DNA of 46,932 nt, taken from Spirochaetales bacterium. GTDB taxonomy: Bacteria > Spirochaetota > Leptospiria > Leptospirales > Leptonemataceae. The stretch spans positions 1 through 46,932 of the forward strand of contig JACKOY010000028.1 of the NCBI GenBank assembly GCA_024233935.1, given 5' to 3'. A model generated the notes under the pieces. That model was not told the DNA's origin, made no database searches, and saw only the letters and a program-made list of their open reading frames with translations. Positions 7,484 through 16,023 of the stretch are shown one piece after another; the first letter of the stretch is position 1, and each line of letters starts with the position of its first letter. A program made the position numbers and the translations under genes.

Positions 7484-8541
7484 CTCGGGCGGAACGCACG
7501 CACGGCTTCCAGCATCGCCGTCACATTCTCGATGGGCGTAGACGGATGGATGCCGTGGCCCAGGTTAAACACATAGCCCGGTCTTTTGCCCCAGGCTTCC
7601 AGAATGCGAAGCGTCTCACGGGTGACCCGCTCCGGTGCGCCGTAGAGGACCAGGGGATCCAGATTCCCCTGAATGGCAATTTGCGTCGGGATCATTCGGG
7701 CGGCTTCGGTCGGAGTGACCCGCCAGTCCAGGCTAATCACCTGGGGGCTCTGAGCCACCATCTCTCCCAGGAGGTGCGCCGAGTTGCCAACAAAAAGAAT
7801 CACAGGGTTCGGGTGACGCCGGCGCAATTGCTCGATGATCTGGCCCGTATAGCGTCCTGCGAACTCTTCGTAATGCTCGGGGCGCAAAATGCCCGCCCAG
7901 CTGTCAAAGATCTGAACGGCCTCAGCGCCCGAGCGCAACTGAAAGTCCAGGTAAGCGACGGTAATTTCGACAAGTCTTTCCAGAACGGCGTGAGCAAAGT
8001 CGGGTTCGCCAAACAAAATCTGCTTTGTACGTTCAAAACGTCGACTCGTACCGCCTTCCCAGAGATAGCTGGCAAGGGTGAAGGGCGCCCCGGCAAAGCC
8101 CAAAAGGGCCGCGCGTTCGCTCCCGGTCCCCAGCGTTTGCCGAATGCGTTTCTGTATCTCTCCCACGTAGGGGCAGTCGCGGTCGGGCAAGAAATCTCGC
8201 AGGCGATCCAGATCGGACGCCTTTTCTACGATCGTCGTGATAACCGGACCGCGCTTTTCCTCGAAGTGGAGGTCAATTCCGGCAGCATGGAGCGGCGTCA
8301 GAATGTCCGAAAAGAAAATCACACCATCCAGACCAAACCGACGAAGGGGCTGCAGGCTCACGGCGGTCGCCTGGTCCACGTTCTGCACCAGTTCCATGAA
8401 ACTCAAGTCGGACCGAATTTCGTTGTACTCAGGCAAATAGCGCCCGGCCTGACGCATGTACCATACCGGAACACGGTCGGTGACTTCGCGTGCGTACGCG
8501 CGCAAAAGGATCGGAATGTCATTCTTCCGGGGCGAGTTCAT
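7480..8541 (-). CDS. hemE: Uroporphyrinogen decarboxylase HemE
   Basis: HemE is cytoplasmic and removes four carboxyl groups from uroporphyrinogen III to give coproporphyrinogen III, the last shared step before the branch to protohaem. The 353-residue product carries the family N-terminal signature VPVWYMRQAGRYLPEY and then LQPLRRFGLDGVIFFSDILT, GFAGAPFTLASY and the C-terminal FNLGHGIHPSTP. An open frame continues upstream to 8715, but the start at 8541 is chosen because GGAG lies six bases before it and it matches the family length. It overlaps the 3' end of the response regulator gene by 23 bases, so it is translationally linked as the last hem gene of the operon seen here. Confidence 0.95.
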   Translation of the reverse strand: MNSPRKNDIPILLRAYAREVTDRVPVWYMRQAGRYLPEYNEIRSDLSFMELVQNVDQATAVSLQPLRRFGLDGVIFFSDILTPLHAAGIDLHFEEKRGPVITTIVEKASDLDRLRDFLPDRDCPYVGEIQKRIRQTLGTGSERAALLGFAGAPFTLASYLWEGGTSRRFERTKQILFGEPDFAHAVLERLVEITVAYLDFQLRSGAEAVQIFDSWAGILRPEHYEEFAGRYTGQIIEQLRRRHPNPVILFVGNSAHLLGEMVAQSPQVISLDWRVTPTEAARMIPTQIAIQGNLDPLVLYGAPERVTRETLRILEAWGKRPGYVFNLGHGIHPSTPIENVTAMLEAVRAFRPS

Positions 8542-9205
8542 ATCCGACTCCATGGCGCGTAATAAACCAGCGCGGCTGATTTGGCTCCGACTCGAAAATC
8601 TTTCGAAAGCGTACAATGTGGTTGTCGACGCTGCGATTGCTCGGGAACTCTCCGACTCCCCAGGCCCGATCCAGAATTTCGTCCCGGCTGACGGGAGTGC
8701 CCCTCTTTTCTGCAAGCAGAGTCAGAATGCGGTTCTCACGTTCGTTCAAGCGCAGTGTTTCGGTAAGGCCCGGGCCCGTAACGGTGCCGGCGGTCAGATC
8801 GACACGATAGTTCCCAATATTCACTATCTCACGCGCACGCCGTTCCCGTAGCCGCGCGGCCACGCGGGCCAGCAATTCCTCGAGTTCAAAAGGCTTCGTC
8901 AGATAGTCGGCGGCCCCGGATTCGAACCCTGTCAGCTTGTCCTCCAGCGCGTCACGGGCCGAAAGGAAGATCACCGGGAAGTTTGCTTTTTGACGCAGGC
9001 GCCGGCAGAGCTCGTAGCCGTCCATTTGGCCCGGCATCATGACATCCAGAATTCCGAGATCCACCCTGGAAGTTTCGACGTCAAATTCTCTCCAGGCACT
9101 GTCAGCGCTCGGGAAGTCCGCAACCTGGTAGCCTTCTGCTTCAAGATTCATCTTGATGCCGCGTCGCAAGTGATCTTCGTCTTCTACCAATAGAATGCGG
9201 GACAC
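8519..9205 (-). CDS. hemR: OmpR/PhoB-family response regulator, HemR-like
   Basis: The 228-residue regulator has a receiver domain (1-120): acidic pocket EDED, phosphoacceptor Asp54 in ILDVMMP, and Lys104 in TKPF. A winged-helix DNA-binding domain follows (about 130-226), with LNERENRILTLLAEKRGTPVSR, RSVDNHIVRFRKIFE and RHGVGYEL as in PhoB/OmpR. It starts with GTG, and GGAG lies eight bases upstream. The gene lies 4 bases after the sensor kinase and inside the hem operon. This position matches HemR of Leptospira, a regulator reported to bind a TGACA-N6-TGACA hem-box and to control hemA; such a box is present at 14633-14648. The name is by synteny and domain type, not by direct sequence comparison. 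Confidence 0.85.
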   Translation of the reverse strand: MSRILLVEDEDHLRRGIKMNLEAEGYQVADFPSADSAWREFDVETSRVDLGILDVMMPGQMDGYELCRRLRQKANFPVIFLSARDALEDKLTGFESGAADYLTKPFELEELLARVAARLRERRAREIVNIGNYRVDLTAGTVTGPGLTETLRLNERENRILTLLAEKRGTPVSRDEILDRAWGVGEFPSNRSVDNHIVRFRKIFESEPNQPRWFITRHGVGYELAPEE

Positions 9206-9209
9206 TTCA

Positions 9210-10256
9210 TCATCTCCGAAAAAGAAGCTCTATGCAGGTGCCCGGTCCAACATGGTCGCTCTTTATTCGCGCCCTGCCGCCCGCCGCCTCCATCAACGCA
9301 CGGACAATGTACAGTCCCATGCCGGTCCCGCGCACAGGTCGGGACCCGTTCTTAACCCGGTAGAACGGTTCAAACACTCGCTCTTGCTCGCCTTTCGGAA
9401 TACCGGGGCCACCATCTGAGAACAACAGCACCTGGTGATTGCGAGTTTGTTCGGTTCGCAGCTCAATGGTCGGGCGTTCGTTTGCGTAGTGGAGCGCATT
9501 CTGAATCAGGTTATTCAGAATGATCTCAAGAGACTCTTCGTCGATCTGCAGGTCCAGATCATCGGGCAATAGCGATGTGAAGTGCGCCTCCAGCTTTTCC
9601 ATCCACACCTGATTGCTGGCTAAAGAACGCCCCAGTATTTGACTGGCGTTGCTGACAGCGCCCGGGTCTCGACGGCTACCGCGCCGCAGGCGACCGCTCA
9701 GAAGAACATTATTGATTTCCAGTTCCAGACGCCGAATGTCGGACTCCGCCTCGCCCAGAATCGCCTGTTGTCCTTCATAATCGAGCCTTCTTTTTCGCAG
9801 TGTCTGCACGGCCAGAAGCAGCGAAGCGAGAGGCGTCTTCAGCTCGTGAGTAACAGAGTCGATGAAAGTATGGCGCTCCTCATTCAACCGGGCCTCACGC
9901 CTGATCGCGCGCAGAACACGTACCGTGCCATACAGAATAATAACGACCACGAAAGTGGTTTCTGAAGCCAGCATCACAAGATTGCGTCGGTGGTCTGCCT
10001 CGCGCGCAGCCCTAAGAGCCGGATCGACCCGATAGCCGGAATCAGACCGAACAAGCAGGCCGCGGGCTCGTTCTACTATACCGACCTTCTCGTTGGCCAC
10101 GGCCACCAGGAGTTGGTCATAGAGGTCCCGCGTGGAAACGAGTTCCTCGTGCTTGCGCATAAAGAAAATCAGCCACCAGAGCAGTTGCGCCACGACGAGC
10201 AGCAATACGCCGACGCCAAAGGCGCGAGTGAGAAACAAGCGACGGTCCCGCATCAT
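9210..10256 (-). CDS. hemK: Membrane sensor histidine kinase, HemK-like
   Basis: The 348-residue kinase has two membrane helices (about 10-33 and 92-112) enclosing a small, roughly 60-residue extracytoplasmic loop, too short for a large ligand-binding fold. The catalytic core follows: H-box DSVTHELKTPLASL (His137), N-box NNLIQNALHYA, G1 SDGGPGIP, F-box ERVFEPFYRV and G2 GTGMGLYIV. In G1 the usual Asp-x-Gly is preceded by Ser (FSDGGPGI), and the key Asp is present. It starts in an ATGA overlap with the hemL stop and is followed after 4 bases by its regulator. By position it corresponds to the leptospiral haem sensor HemK; this is not the N5-glutamine methyltransferase once also called HemK. 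Confidence 0.85.
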   Translation of the reverse strand: MMRDRRLFLTRAFGVGVLLLVVAQLLWWLIFFMRKHEELVSTRDLYDQLLVAVANEKVGIVERARGLLVRSDSGYRVDPALRAAREADHRRNLVMLASETTFVVVIILYGTVRVLRAIRREARLNEERHTFIDSVTHELKTPLASLLLAVQTLRKRRLDYEGQQAILGEAESDIRRLELEINNVLLSGRLRRGSRRDPGAVSNASQILGRSLASNQVWMEKLEAHFTSLLPDDLDLQIDEESLEIILNNLIQNALHYANERPTIELRTEQTRNHQVLLFSDGGPGIPKGEQERVFEPFYRVKNGSRPVRGTGMGLYIVRALMEAAGGRARIKSDHVGPGTCIELLFRR

Positions 10257-11548
10257 CGCTGACTCGACCGCTCTTTCTCAAAAAAGCGCGCCAGGCATTC
10301 AATCAGGCAATCTACCTCGACGGTTGACATAGGCGCAGAAAGAAAACCCACTTCATATCCAGATGGCGCCAGATGAATGCCGCTTGCAAGGGCATGCCGG
10401 TGCAACCGGGCGTAGACCGCCATCGACTCGCGCGATATCTGATCGGCCCGCCGGGGTGCATGGTCACCCTGGAAAAGCCAGAATATGGAATGCAGTCGGA
10501 CCATGCCCCACCCCGTCTTCAGTCGATCGAACTGTTCCTGCAGATAGGATCCGAGCTCTTCAAGCCGCCGGTATACCTCCGGATCAAGCAGTTGTAACTG
10601 AGCGAGTCCGGCTGTCATTGCCATTGGATTGCCACTGAGCGTGCCTGCCTGGTAAACCGGGCCGTCGGGGGCCAGGCTCTCGAAAATGATTTTGCGCCCG
10701 GCGAAGGCGCCAACCGGCAGACCGCCACCAATGATCTTGCCGTAGGTCACGAGATCTGGTTGCAGGCGATAGTGGCCGCTTGCCCCCGCAAAGCCGACGC
10801 GAAAACCTGAAATGACTTCATCCAGGATCAATAGGCTGGAGTTTTCGCGACACAGACGCGCCAGCAATTCCAGAAATTCCGGACGCTGAATCAAAAGGCC
10901 ATTGTTTGCAGGCACGGGTTCGACGATCACGGCCGCGATCTGCGCTCCCTCCCGGGCGAAGCAATCCAGCAAGGCCGCATCATCATCCAGTGGCAGGACA
11001 ATCGTATCCGCAGTGAACGAGTGGGGCACGCCCGCGCTGTCCGGTACGCCGGCGGTTGCAAGTCCGGAGCCTGCTTTGACAAGCAAGCTGTCCACATGGC
11101 CGTGATAGCAACCCTCGAACTTAACGATCTTTGAGCGTCCGGTGTGCCCGCGTGCCAGGCGGAGTGCGCTCATCACGGCCTCAGTGCCCGAACTCACGAA
11201 GCGCATGCATTCTACGCTCGGTACGCTCGGCCGAATGCGCTCAATGGCGTATTCGGCGAGCATGACTTCTTGTTCGCAAGGTGTGCCGAAGGTCAGCGCG
11301 TGAGCGATCTGAGCCTGCAACGCAGCAACGACCCGCGGTGGGCGGTGGCCAAGGATCAGAGGGCCCCAGGAGTTTACAAAATCGATGTACTCATTTGCGT
11401 CGGCGTCACGAATCCGGCAACCCTCGCCGTGAGTCATAAAAAGGGGCGTTCCCCCCACCGAGCGAAAGGCCCGAACCGGACTGTTTACACCGCCCGGAAT
11501 AACCCGCCGGGCACGCTCAAAAAGTTCTACGGAAGTCTGCTCTTTCAT
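10253..11548 (-). CDS. hemL: Glutamate-1-semialdehyde 2,1-aminomutase HemL
   Basis: HemL is a PLP enzyme that isomerises glutamate-1-semialdehyde to 5-aminolevulinate, the second step of the C5 pathway started by HemA. The 431-residue product is of family length. It shows VIPGGVNSPVRAF near the N-terminus, FVSSGTEAVMSALRLAR, FEGCYHGHVD, the Asp of LLILDEVISGFR and the PLP lysine in VTYGKIIGGGLPVGAF (Lys271). An in-frame ATG at 11578 would add ten residues unlike the family, so the ATG at 11548 is used; neither start has a strong ribosome site. The stop overlaps the sensor kinase start by four bases (ATGA). Confidence 0.94.
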   Translation of the reverse strand: MKEQTSVELFERARRVIPGGVNSPVRAFRSVGGTPLFMTHGEGCRIRDADANEYIDFVNSWGPLILGHRPPRVVAALQAQIAHALTFGTPCEQEVMLAEYAIERIRPSVPSVECMRFVSSGTEAVMSALRLARGHTGRSKIVKFEGCYHGHVDSLLVKAGSGLATAGVPDSAGVPHSFTADTIVLPLDDDAALLDCFAREGAQIAAVIVEPVPANNGLLIQRPEFLELLARLCRENSSLLILDEVISGFRVGFAGASGHYRLQPDLVTYGKIIGGGLPVGAFAGRKIIFESLAPDGPVYQAGTLSGNPMAMTAGLAQLQLLDPEVYRRLEELGSYLQEQFDRLKTGWGMVRLHSIFWLFQGDHAPRRADQISRESMAVYARLHRHALASGIHLAPSGYEVGFLSAPMSTVEVDCLIECLARFFEKERSSQR

Positions 11549-11622
11549 AACGATTACGTCGCCGTGGGGAACGACCATGCGACTTTTGCGCGACCGATCA
11601 CTCGGTAAAGGTCATTTTGCTT

Positions 11623-13302
11623 TCAGTCCTTGTGCGACAGTTCGCGCACAAAGGCTTCGTAGTCTGGCTCCGGAGCAATGGCATATGGTTCCAGGTCCAG
11701 GGATCGAAGATAGTCCGCTGTCGTGGGCCCAATGGCGCAAAGCAGCAGCTGGGGCTCCGACAGACTGCGACCCGCAGCCTGACAATGCGCCTGGAATCCA
11801 TCCACGGAAGACGGGCTGCCCAGAATCACCAGGGCGGCCGGCGGCAGGTTGGCTTTGTCGAGCGACTCAATTGGCTTCGTACGATACAAATTGAGCTTCA
11901 ACCGGATTGCGGGGCCCAGCTTCGTGTAAAAGTCGGGCCGGGTCCGCTCTGCAGCGAGGGCGATTACCTTCGGGTCGTCCGGCTGACTCTGGATCACAGC
12001 GGCCAGTCCGCCGGCCGTGCCGTCGGGGCTGCGAAATGCGACCGGGGCCCGGGGCAGTTGGTCCAACAACGCTGCCTCGGTCCGCGACCCGACCACAGCC
12101 CACCGGACGCGCGAGAGCGATTCGTGTATTGAGACGTTCTGGCGCGCCAGTTCAAAAAAGGCGCGCACCCCCGTGGCGCTGAAAGCCGCAAGAATGGGAT
12201 TGGTCTCCAACAGATCCGCCAGGTTTTTCAGATCCTCAGCGGGAATCGGCAAGGCCTCCGTTTCTATTGTGGCACAGGCAATCACGCGCTCCGGGGCCAG
12301 GGCGCGGATCTCCGCAACTCGCTCCGACTTGCCCGTGACGATAATCGGTAGCTGCCCCAGCAACTCCTGGCCGACGGCCTTTCCCAACGCCTCGGCTGTA
12401 TGCGCGTGGCGTGTGAAGAGCCGCCGCACCTTGCCGGACCGGGCATGAAACACATGTATGGAGAAGCTTTCGCGCACTGAGGGAACGCAGTGGCATCCGA
12501 GCGGGACATGGCATCCACCTTCCAGAACCCGCAGGACGTGACGCTCAGATTGTACACGAGCGAAATCAGGGTCGGAGTGCAGACCCATCAGACATTCAAT
12601 CAAGACCCCGTCATCCGCCCGGCACTGTAACGCCAGTGCGCCCTGGGCGGGAGCCGGCGGAAAAACGGCGGCTTCAAGCGGGTGCACTTCGAGTTCGGCC
12701 AGGCGGTCTGACCAGAGCGCATCCGCAAAAGCTCCCGCTGCCCGAAGGCGTTTCATTCCGGCTGCGGCCAGAAGCAGGGCCTCCACGCGGCGATCCGGAT
12801 CCGAGTCGAACAGTCGTGCCAGGCGGGTCGGAACGTTGCCCCGAATGTCAGTGATCTTGATGTCGGGCCAATGATGGCGAACCAATTCCTGCCGGCGAAT
12901 AGACGATGTGCCAATGCGTGATCCTGCGGAGACGAAGGGCAAGTGATCACGGCCACGCGACGACTTCCTGAACAGCAGAATGTCTTCCGGATCTTCGCGC
13001 GGCGGTGTGCAGGCAAGCGTGAGGCCCGCGGGATTCTCGGTTGGTAGATCCTTGAAAGAGTGGATCGCCAGGTCGATGCGCCCTTCGAGCAGGGCTTGTT
13101 CCAGCTCTTTGGTAAATAGCCCCTTTGCGTCTGGTTCACCGGCGAACGAAGCGAGCGGGCGATCCAGGTTCACATCACCCCGTGTTTTGATGATTTCGAT
13201 TTCGACGGTCGGCTTTTGCGGAAGCGCCTCCAGCTGCGCCGCGACCCAACGGGATTGAGCGAGGGCAAGGTCCGACCCCCTGCTACCGATGCGGATCTTC
13301 AC
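11623..13302 (-). CDS. hemCD: HemC-HemD fusion: hydroxymethylbilane synthase plus uroporphyrinogen-III synthase
   Basis: One 559-residue polypeptide appears to carry two consecutive haem enzymes. Residues 1-310 are hydroxymethylbilane synthase: IGSRGSDLALAQSRWV, the catalytic Asp in AIHSFKDLPTE (Asp85), GTSSIRRQ, DIRGNVPTRL and the dipyrromethane-cofactor Cys in EGGCHVPLG (Cys264). Residues about 318-559 have the looser pattern of uroporphyrinogen-III synthase, with PIIVTGKSERV, FSATGVRAFFELAR, VILGSPSSVDGF and CAIGPTTADYLRSL. The order converts porphobilinogen to uroporphyrinogen III in one protein. A bifunctional HemC/D is known from Leptospira, which supports the proposed lineage. It starts with GTG, overlapping the hemA stop by four bases. 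Confidence 0.92.
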   Translation of the reverse strand: MKIRIGSRGSDLALAQSRWVAAQLEALPQKPTVEIEIIKTRGDVNLDRPLASFAGEPDAKGLFTKELEQALLEGRIDLAIHSFKDLPTENPAGLTLACTPPREDPEDILLFRKSSRGRDHLPFVSAGSRIGTSSIRRQELVRHHWPDIKITDIRGNVPTRLARLFDSDPDRRVEALLLAAAGMKRLRAAGAFADALWSDRLAELEVHPLEAAVFPPAPAQGALALQCRADDGVLIECLMGLHSDPDFARVQSERHVLRVLEGGCHVPLGCHCVPSVRESFSIHVFHARSGKVRRLFTRHAHTAEALGKAVGQELLGQLPIIVTGKSERVAEIRALAPERVIACATIETEALPIPAEDLKNLADLLETNPILAAFSATGVRAFFELARQNVSIHESLSRVRWAVVGSRTEAALLDQLPRAPVAFRSPDGTAGGLAAVIQSQPDDPKVIALAAERTRPDFYTKLGPAIRLKLNLYRTKPIESLDKANLPPAALVILGSPSSVDGFQAHCQAAGRSLSEPQLLLCAIGPTTADYLRSLDLEPYAIAPEPDYEAFVRELSHKD

Positions 13303-14543
13303 GAACCGGCGGACTCAATCCGGGATTCAACCGCCAGATCGGCGTAATAATGCTTGAGAACGGCCTCCAGGCCGCGCCGGTGAAGGCGGTTCAGATCGCG
13401 ATTGGCCTGGATTGCCCAGGTGTAGAGCATGCGACGATCACGGGAACTGAGGTGGCGAAGCCGTCCATCCAAAAGCTCCGTCAGACGCCGACGCGACTGA
13501 TCACGCACCTCACGCTGCAAGCGGGCCATGACCGGACCCGAGAGCGTGGCGATTAAATCTGCGTTTACGCGAAAGGCTGCCTCATCAATTTTTTCGCGCG
13601 CTTCCGCGCAGGCTTCTTCGCGACGTCGCTGATTTCGCGTGAGTTCTTCGCGCATCGATTCCATAGTCACGAAACGGACACCCGGCAGGCTCATGCAGTC
13701 GGGCGAGACGTCGCCCGGCACGGCCATATCGACAACGACCCCGGGAAGACCAATGTCTTCCAATAATTCCGGTGTAATAAAAGGTTCGGGCGCCGAGGTC
13801 GCACTGATTACAGCATCCAGCCTGCCAAGCTCCCGCGGACGTTCCAGAAAATCGGTAAAGCGCACGACGCGTGCTCCGCAGACATCGGCCAGGGACGCAA
13901 CTTTGGAAAGCGTTCGGTTGATGAGAACCAGTTCTACCGGGAATTTGCTCAGATAACGGGCGGCCTGCTGACTCATGGGTCCGGAACCAATGATGGCGAT
14001 TCGAGCCGCCGACTCACCTTTTCTTTCGAGGCCCAGCATATCACAGAGGCGCCTCGTCGCGAGGCTGGCCACGGAAAGGGGCAAACGGCTCAAAGAAATA
14101 GACTGGCGAATTTCACGCGACTCGCGAAGCACACTCTGGAACACCAGCCGCAGACGTCGATCCAGTGCAGGAGCTTCTTCAAAGGCGGCCTTCAGTTGGG
14201 CACGAATTTCCGTCTCACCCAGGACCATGGACTCAAGGCCGGCAGCCAGTTGCAGGAGATGGCGCACAGCCGCCGGGCCGCGCAGAGATCTGGGCTGCAC
14301 ACCGCGCGGCAAGTCCGGTAAGACGCGGCGGGCGGCACATTCAAGGGCCGCATGACGATCGTCCGGCGCGCTATAAATCAGTTCCACACGATTGCAGGTG
14401 GAAAGAAATACGAGCCCGTGAACAGGTACATCTTCACGCAGTTCGCGCAGAAGGTGCGCGCCGTCTATGCCCTTCCACGGACTCAGGTTGCCAAGTTGCC
14501 CCGACTCCTCGAAGCTAAGAATGATAGCGCCGATCTGTTTCAC
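13299..14543 (-). CDS. hemA: Glutamyl-tRNA reductase HemA
   Basis: HemA reduces glutamyl-tRNA(Glu) with NADPH to glutamate-1-semialdehyde, the committed and usually regulated step of C5-pathway tetrapyrrole synthesis. The 414-residue product has the catalytic Cys50 in FLSTCNRVELIYS, LGETEIRAQLK, a Rossmann segment IAIIGSGPMSQQAARYL, SATSAPEPF and the C-terminal dimerisation helix region. It starts with GTG at 14543 and has only a weak ribosome site. It is the first gene of the hem operon; an extended -10 promoter and an exact hem-box lie 49-105 bases upstream. The stop overlaps the hemCD start. Confidence 0.95.
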   Translation of the reverse strand: MKQIGAIILSFEESGQLGNLSPWKGIDGAHLLRELREDVPVHGLVFLSTCNRVELIYSAPDDRHAALECAARRVLPDLPRGVQPRSLRGPAAVRHLLQLAAGLESMVLGETEIRAQLKAAFEEAPALDRRLRLVFQSVLRESREIRQSISLSRLPLSVASLATRRLCDMLGLERKGESAARIAIIGSGPMSQQAARYLSKFPVELVLINRTLSKVASLADVCGARVVRFTDFLERPRELGRLDAVISATSAPEPFITPELLEDIGLPGVVVDMAVPGDVSPDCMSLPGVRFVTMESMREELTRNQRRREEACAEAREKIDEAAFRVNADLIATLSGPVMARLQREVRDQSRRRLTELLDGRLRHLSSRDRRMLYTWAIQANRDLNRLHRRGLEAVLKHYYADLAVESRIESAGS

Positions 14544-14591
14544 GTCTTTTCAAGGCGCCAGGACCGGCCCGCTCCGGAGCCGCTTGCGCGC

Positions 14592-14619
14592 ATCTTATCA
14601 CCTGGTATTACACTGCAAA
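14592..14619 (-). promoter_or_regulatory. Candidate hemA promoter with extended -10
   Basis: On the minus strand, TTTGCA (14619-14614) is followed after 16 bases by TAAGAT (14597-14592). TG lies one base before the hexamer, making an extended -10 (TGATAAGAT). Transcription would start near 14585, about 40 bases before the hemA GTG. The -35 is only a partial match, which is typical of activator-dependent promoters, and the hem-box lies 13 bases upstream of it. This is read by eye and not confirmed. Confidence 0.5.
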
Positions 14620-14632
14620 ACGCGCTGACGAA

Positions 14633-14648
14633 TGTCAGGGAGTTGTCA
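14633..14648 (-). promoter_or_regulatory. Hem-box: exact TGACA-N6-TGACA direct repeat (predicted HemR site)
   Basis: The minus strand reads TGACAACTCCCTGACA, two perfect TGACA half-sites separated by six bases. This is the consensus I recall for HemR binding in Leptospira. Its centre is near position -55 relative to the predicted hemA start of transcription, a normal place for an OmpR-type activator. The same sequence on the plus strand contains the ribosome site (AGGGAG) and the first base of the start codon of the divergent EamA gene. It is the only exact copy I found by eye in the window. Confidence 0.72.
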
Positions 14649-15553
14649 TGACCGCGCCTCCTGTGCCTAAACTGAGAATCAGTCTCAAGTCCGAGGCCAT
14701 GCTGTTGGTCTGTACGCTGATCTGGGGTGGCACCTTCCTCGCGACGGACATCGCTCTTGCTTACGCAAGTCCCATGGCGCTCATTTCGGCCCGGTTCGGG
14801 CTGGCGGCCATGCTGGCCCTCGCGCTGGACCTCAGGGCCATCGTGAAAATGAGCAGGGCCGCGATGACCCGCGGACTGATTCTCGGCGCCCTGCTCTACA
14901 GCTCTTTCGGCATGCAGACAATTGGGCAGGCCTACACCAGCGTATCCCGATCCGCGTTCATAACGCAGTTGCTGGTCGCCTTCACGCCGGTGCTGGAACG
15001 TGTTCTCTTTCGTCGGCGGGCGCGACCGGCGACGCTCGCCGGCGTTTGCATCGTGCTTTTTGGAATGTACTTGTTTTCCGGAGCCAGCGTCGGACTCAGC
15101 TGGAATCGCGGCGACTGGATCACGCTCGGCTGCGCGTTCCTTTTCAGCGTCTACATTCTGGCCATCGACCATCTGGATCTGCCGGGTGAACACACGCCGA
15201 TCCTTTTCGTGCAGACCTTTGTGGTGGGCGTTCTGGGCGCCTCTTCGTCATTCCTGATGGAAGATGTGCGCTTTCAACCGGAGGTAGCTCTGGGCCTCGC
15301 CTTGCTGTACCTGGCGCCCCTGGGGGTCAATGTAGTGCTCGCGTTACAAATGCGCTTTCAGCCCGGAACGACGCCGGCCCGGGCCGCCGTGGTTTTCACC
15401 ATGGAGCCGGTTTTTGCGACTCTGATGTCGGTGCTCCTGCTTCAGGAGGATGTGGGCGGCCTGGCCGTTCCTGGAATGGTGCTGATCATAACCGGTGTGC
15501 TGGTTTCGGAACTCGGGCCAGGCCTGCAGAGGCGGGGCGCAAAGGCGCGTTGA
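14648..15553 (+). CDS. EamA-family (DMT superfamily) transporter
   Basis: The 301-residue product is a polytopic membrane protein with about ten hydrophobic helices in two EamA repeats (about 14-140 and 155-290). Family features include LLVCTLIWGGTFLATDIAL at the N-terminus, SARFGLAAMLALAL, ASVSRSAFI-like loop residues (YTSVSRSAFITQLLVAFTPVLE) and the repeat-2 segment AAVVFTMEPVFATLMSVLLL. The family exports or imports metabolites such as amino acids and sugars; the substrate cannot be read here. AGGGAG lies five bases before the ATG. The gene is divergent from hemA and its translation start lies inside the hem-box, so HemR could affect it. It converges with the next gene, leaving a 10-base gap. 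Confidence 0.85.
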   Translation: MTAPPVPKLRISLKSEAMLLVCTLIWGGTFLATDIALAYASPMALISARFGLAAMLALALDLRAIVKMSRAAMTRGLILGALLYSSFGMQTIGQAYTSVSRSAFITQLLVAFTPVLERVLFRRRARPATLAGVCIVLFGMYLFSGASVGLSWNRGDWITLGCAFLFSVYILAIDHLDLPGEHTPILFVQTFVVGVLGASSSFLMEDVRFQPEVALGLALLYLAPLGVNVVLALQMRFQPGTTPARAAVVFTMEPVFATLMSVLLLQEDVGGLAVPGMVLIITGVLVSELGPGLQRRGAKAR

Positions 15554-15563
15554 TCCGTTGAAA

Positions 15564-15968
15564 CTACGGCGCGCAGAATTCGCTTCGCGGCGTAAGGCGG
15601 TCTTCCGGGAACTGCCGCCAGTTGGGTGGCAGGCAGCGTGCGGCCAGTCCCTGACCGGCCAGGGCCCCCCGCAGGCGTTCCCACTCTTCCCGGCTGAGCA
15701 GGTATTGCCCGCCGTTCCAGATATGCGATCCGGCCCGCGAATTCACTTCGCGCACGTGCAGCACCCAGCCACTGGAATGCTCCACCGGATAGTACCAGGT
15801 GGTGCGAAAGTTGATGCACTTCTCGTGGTCCTTGTCGACCGGCATGAATCCGATTTCGCCTTCAGCACATTCCGAGGGCGGATTCTGGGCGAGCACCACG
15901 CTGCCGGCCAGGAAGGCAGTCAGCAGGAGTAGCGAAGCAAGGGATGTTTTTGTCAGACCTGAGCGCAT
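15564..15968 (-). CDS. Exported cysteine-containing protein of unknown function
   Basis: This 134-residue protein starts with a clear signal peptide (MRSGLTKTSLASLLLLTAFL, cleavage predicted after SVVLAQ or nearby). The mature part of about 107 residues has four cysteines (SECAEG, EKCINF, ARCLPP, EFCAP), an even number that could form two disulfides in the periplasm. The central part is rich in Trp and Tyr (FRTTWYYPVEHSSGWVLHV) and looks beta-rich. I do not recognise a family. It lies 55 bases downstream of the multidomain membrane protein gene on the same strand, so co-transcription is possible. Confidence 0.6.
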   Translation of the reverse strand: MRSGLTKTSLASLLLLTAFLAGSVVLAQNPPSECAEGEIGFMPVDKDHEKCINFRTTWYYPVEHSSGWVLHVREVNSRAGSHIWNGGQYLLSREEWERLRGALAGQGLAARCLPPNWRQFPEDRLTPRSEFCAP

Positions 15969-16023
15969 ACTCTATAATCGACGAATCGGAGGGCAAAATA
16001 ACAGTCCCGAACCGAAAAAAGAC

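Noticed and set aside
8915..8940. A tRNA T-arm-like GGTTCGAATCC on the minus strand.
   Set aside because: It lies inside the receiver domain of the response regulator and encodes conserved residues (LTGFESGAADYL). No acceptor stem, anticodon arm or D-arm surrounds it.
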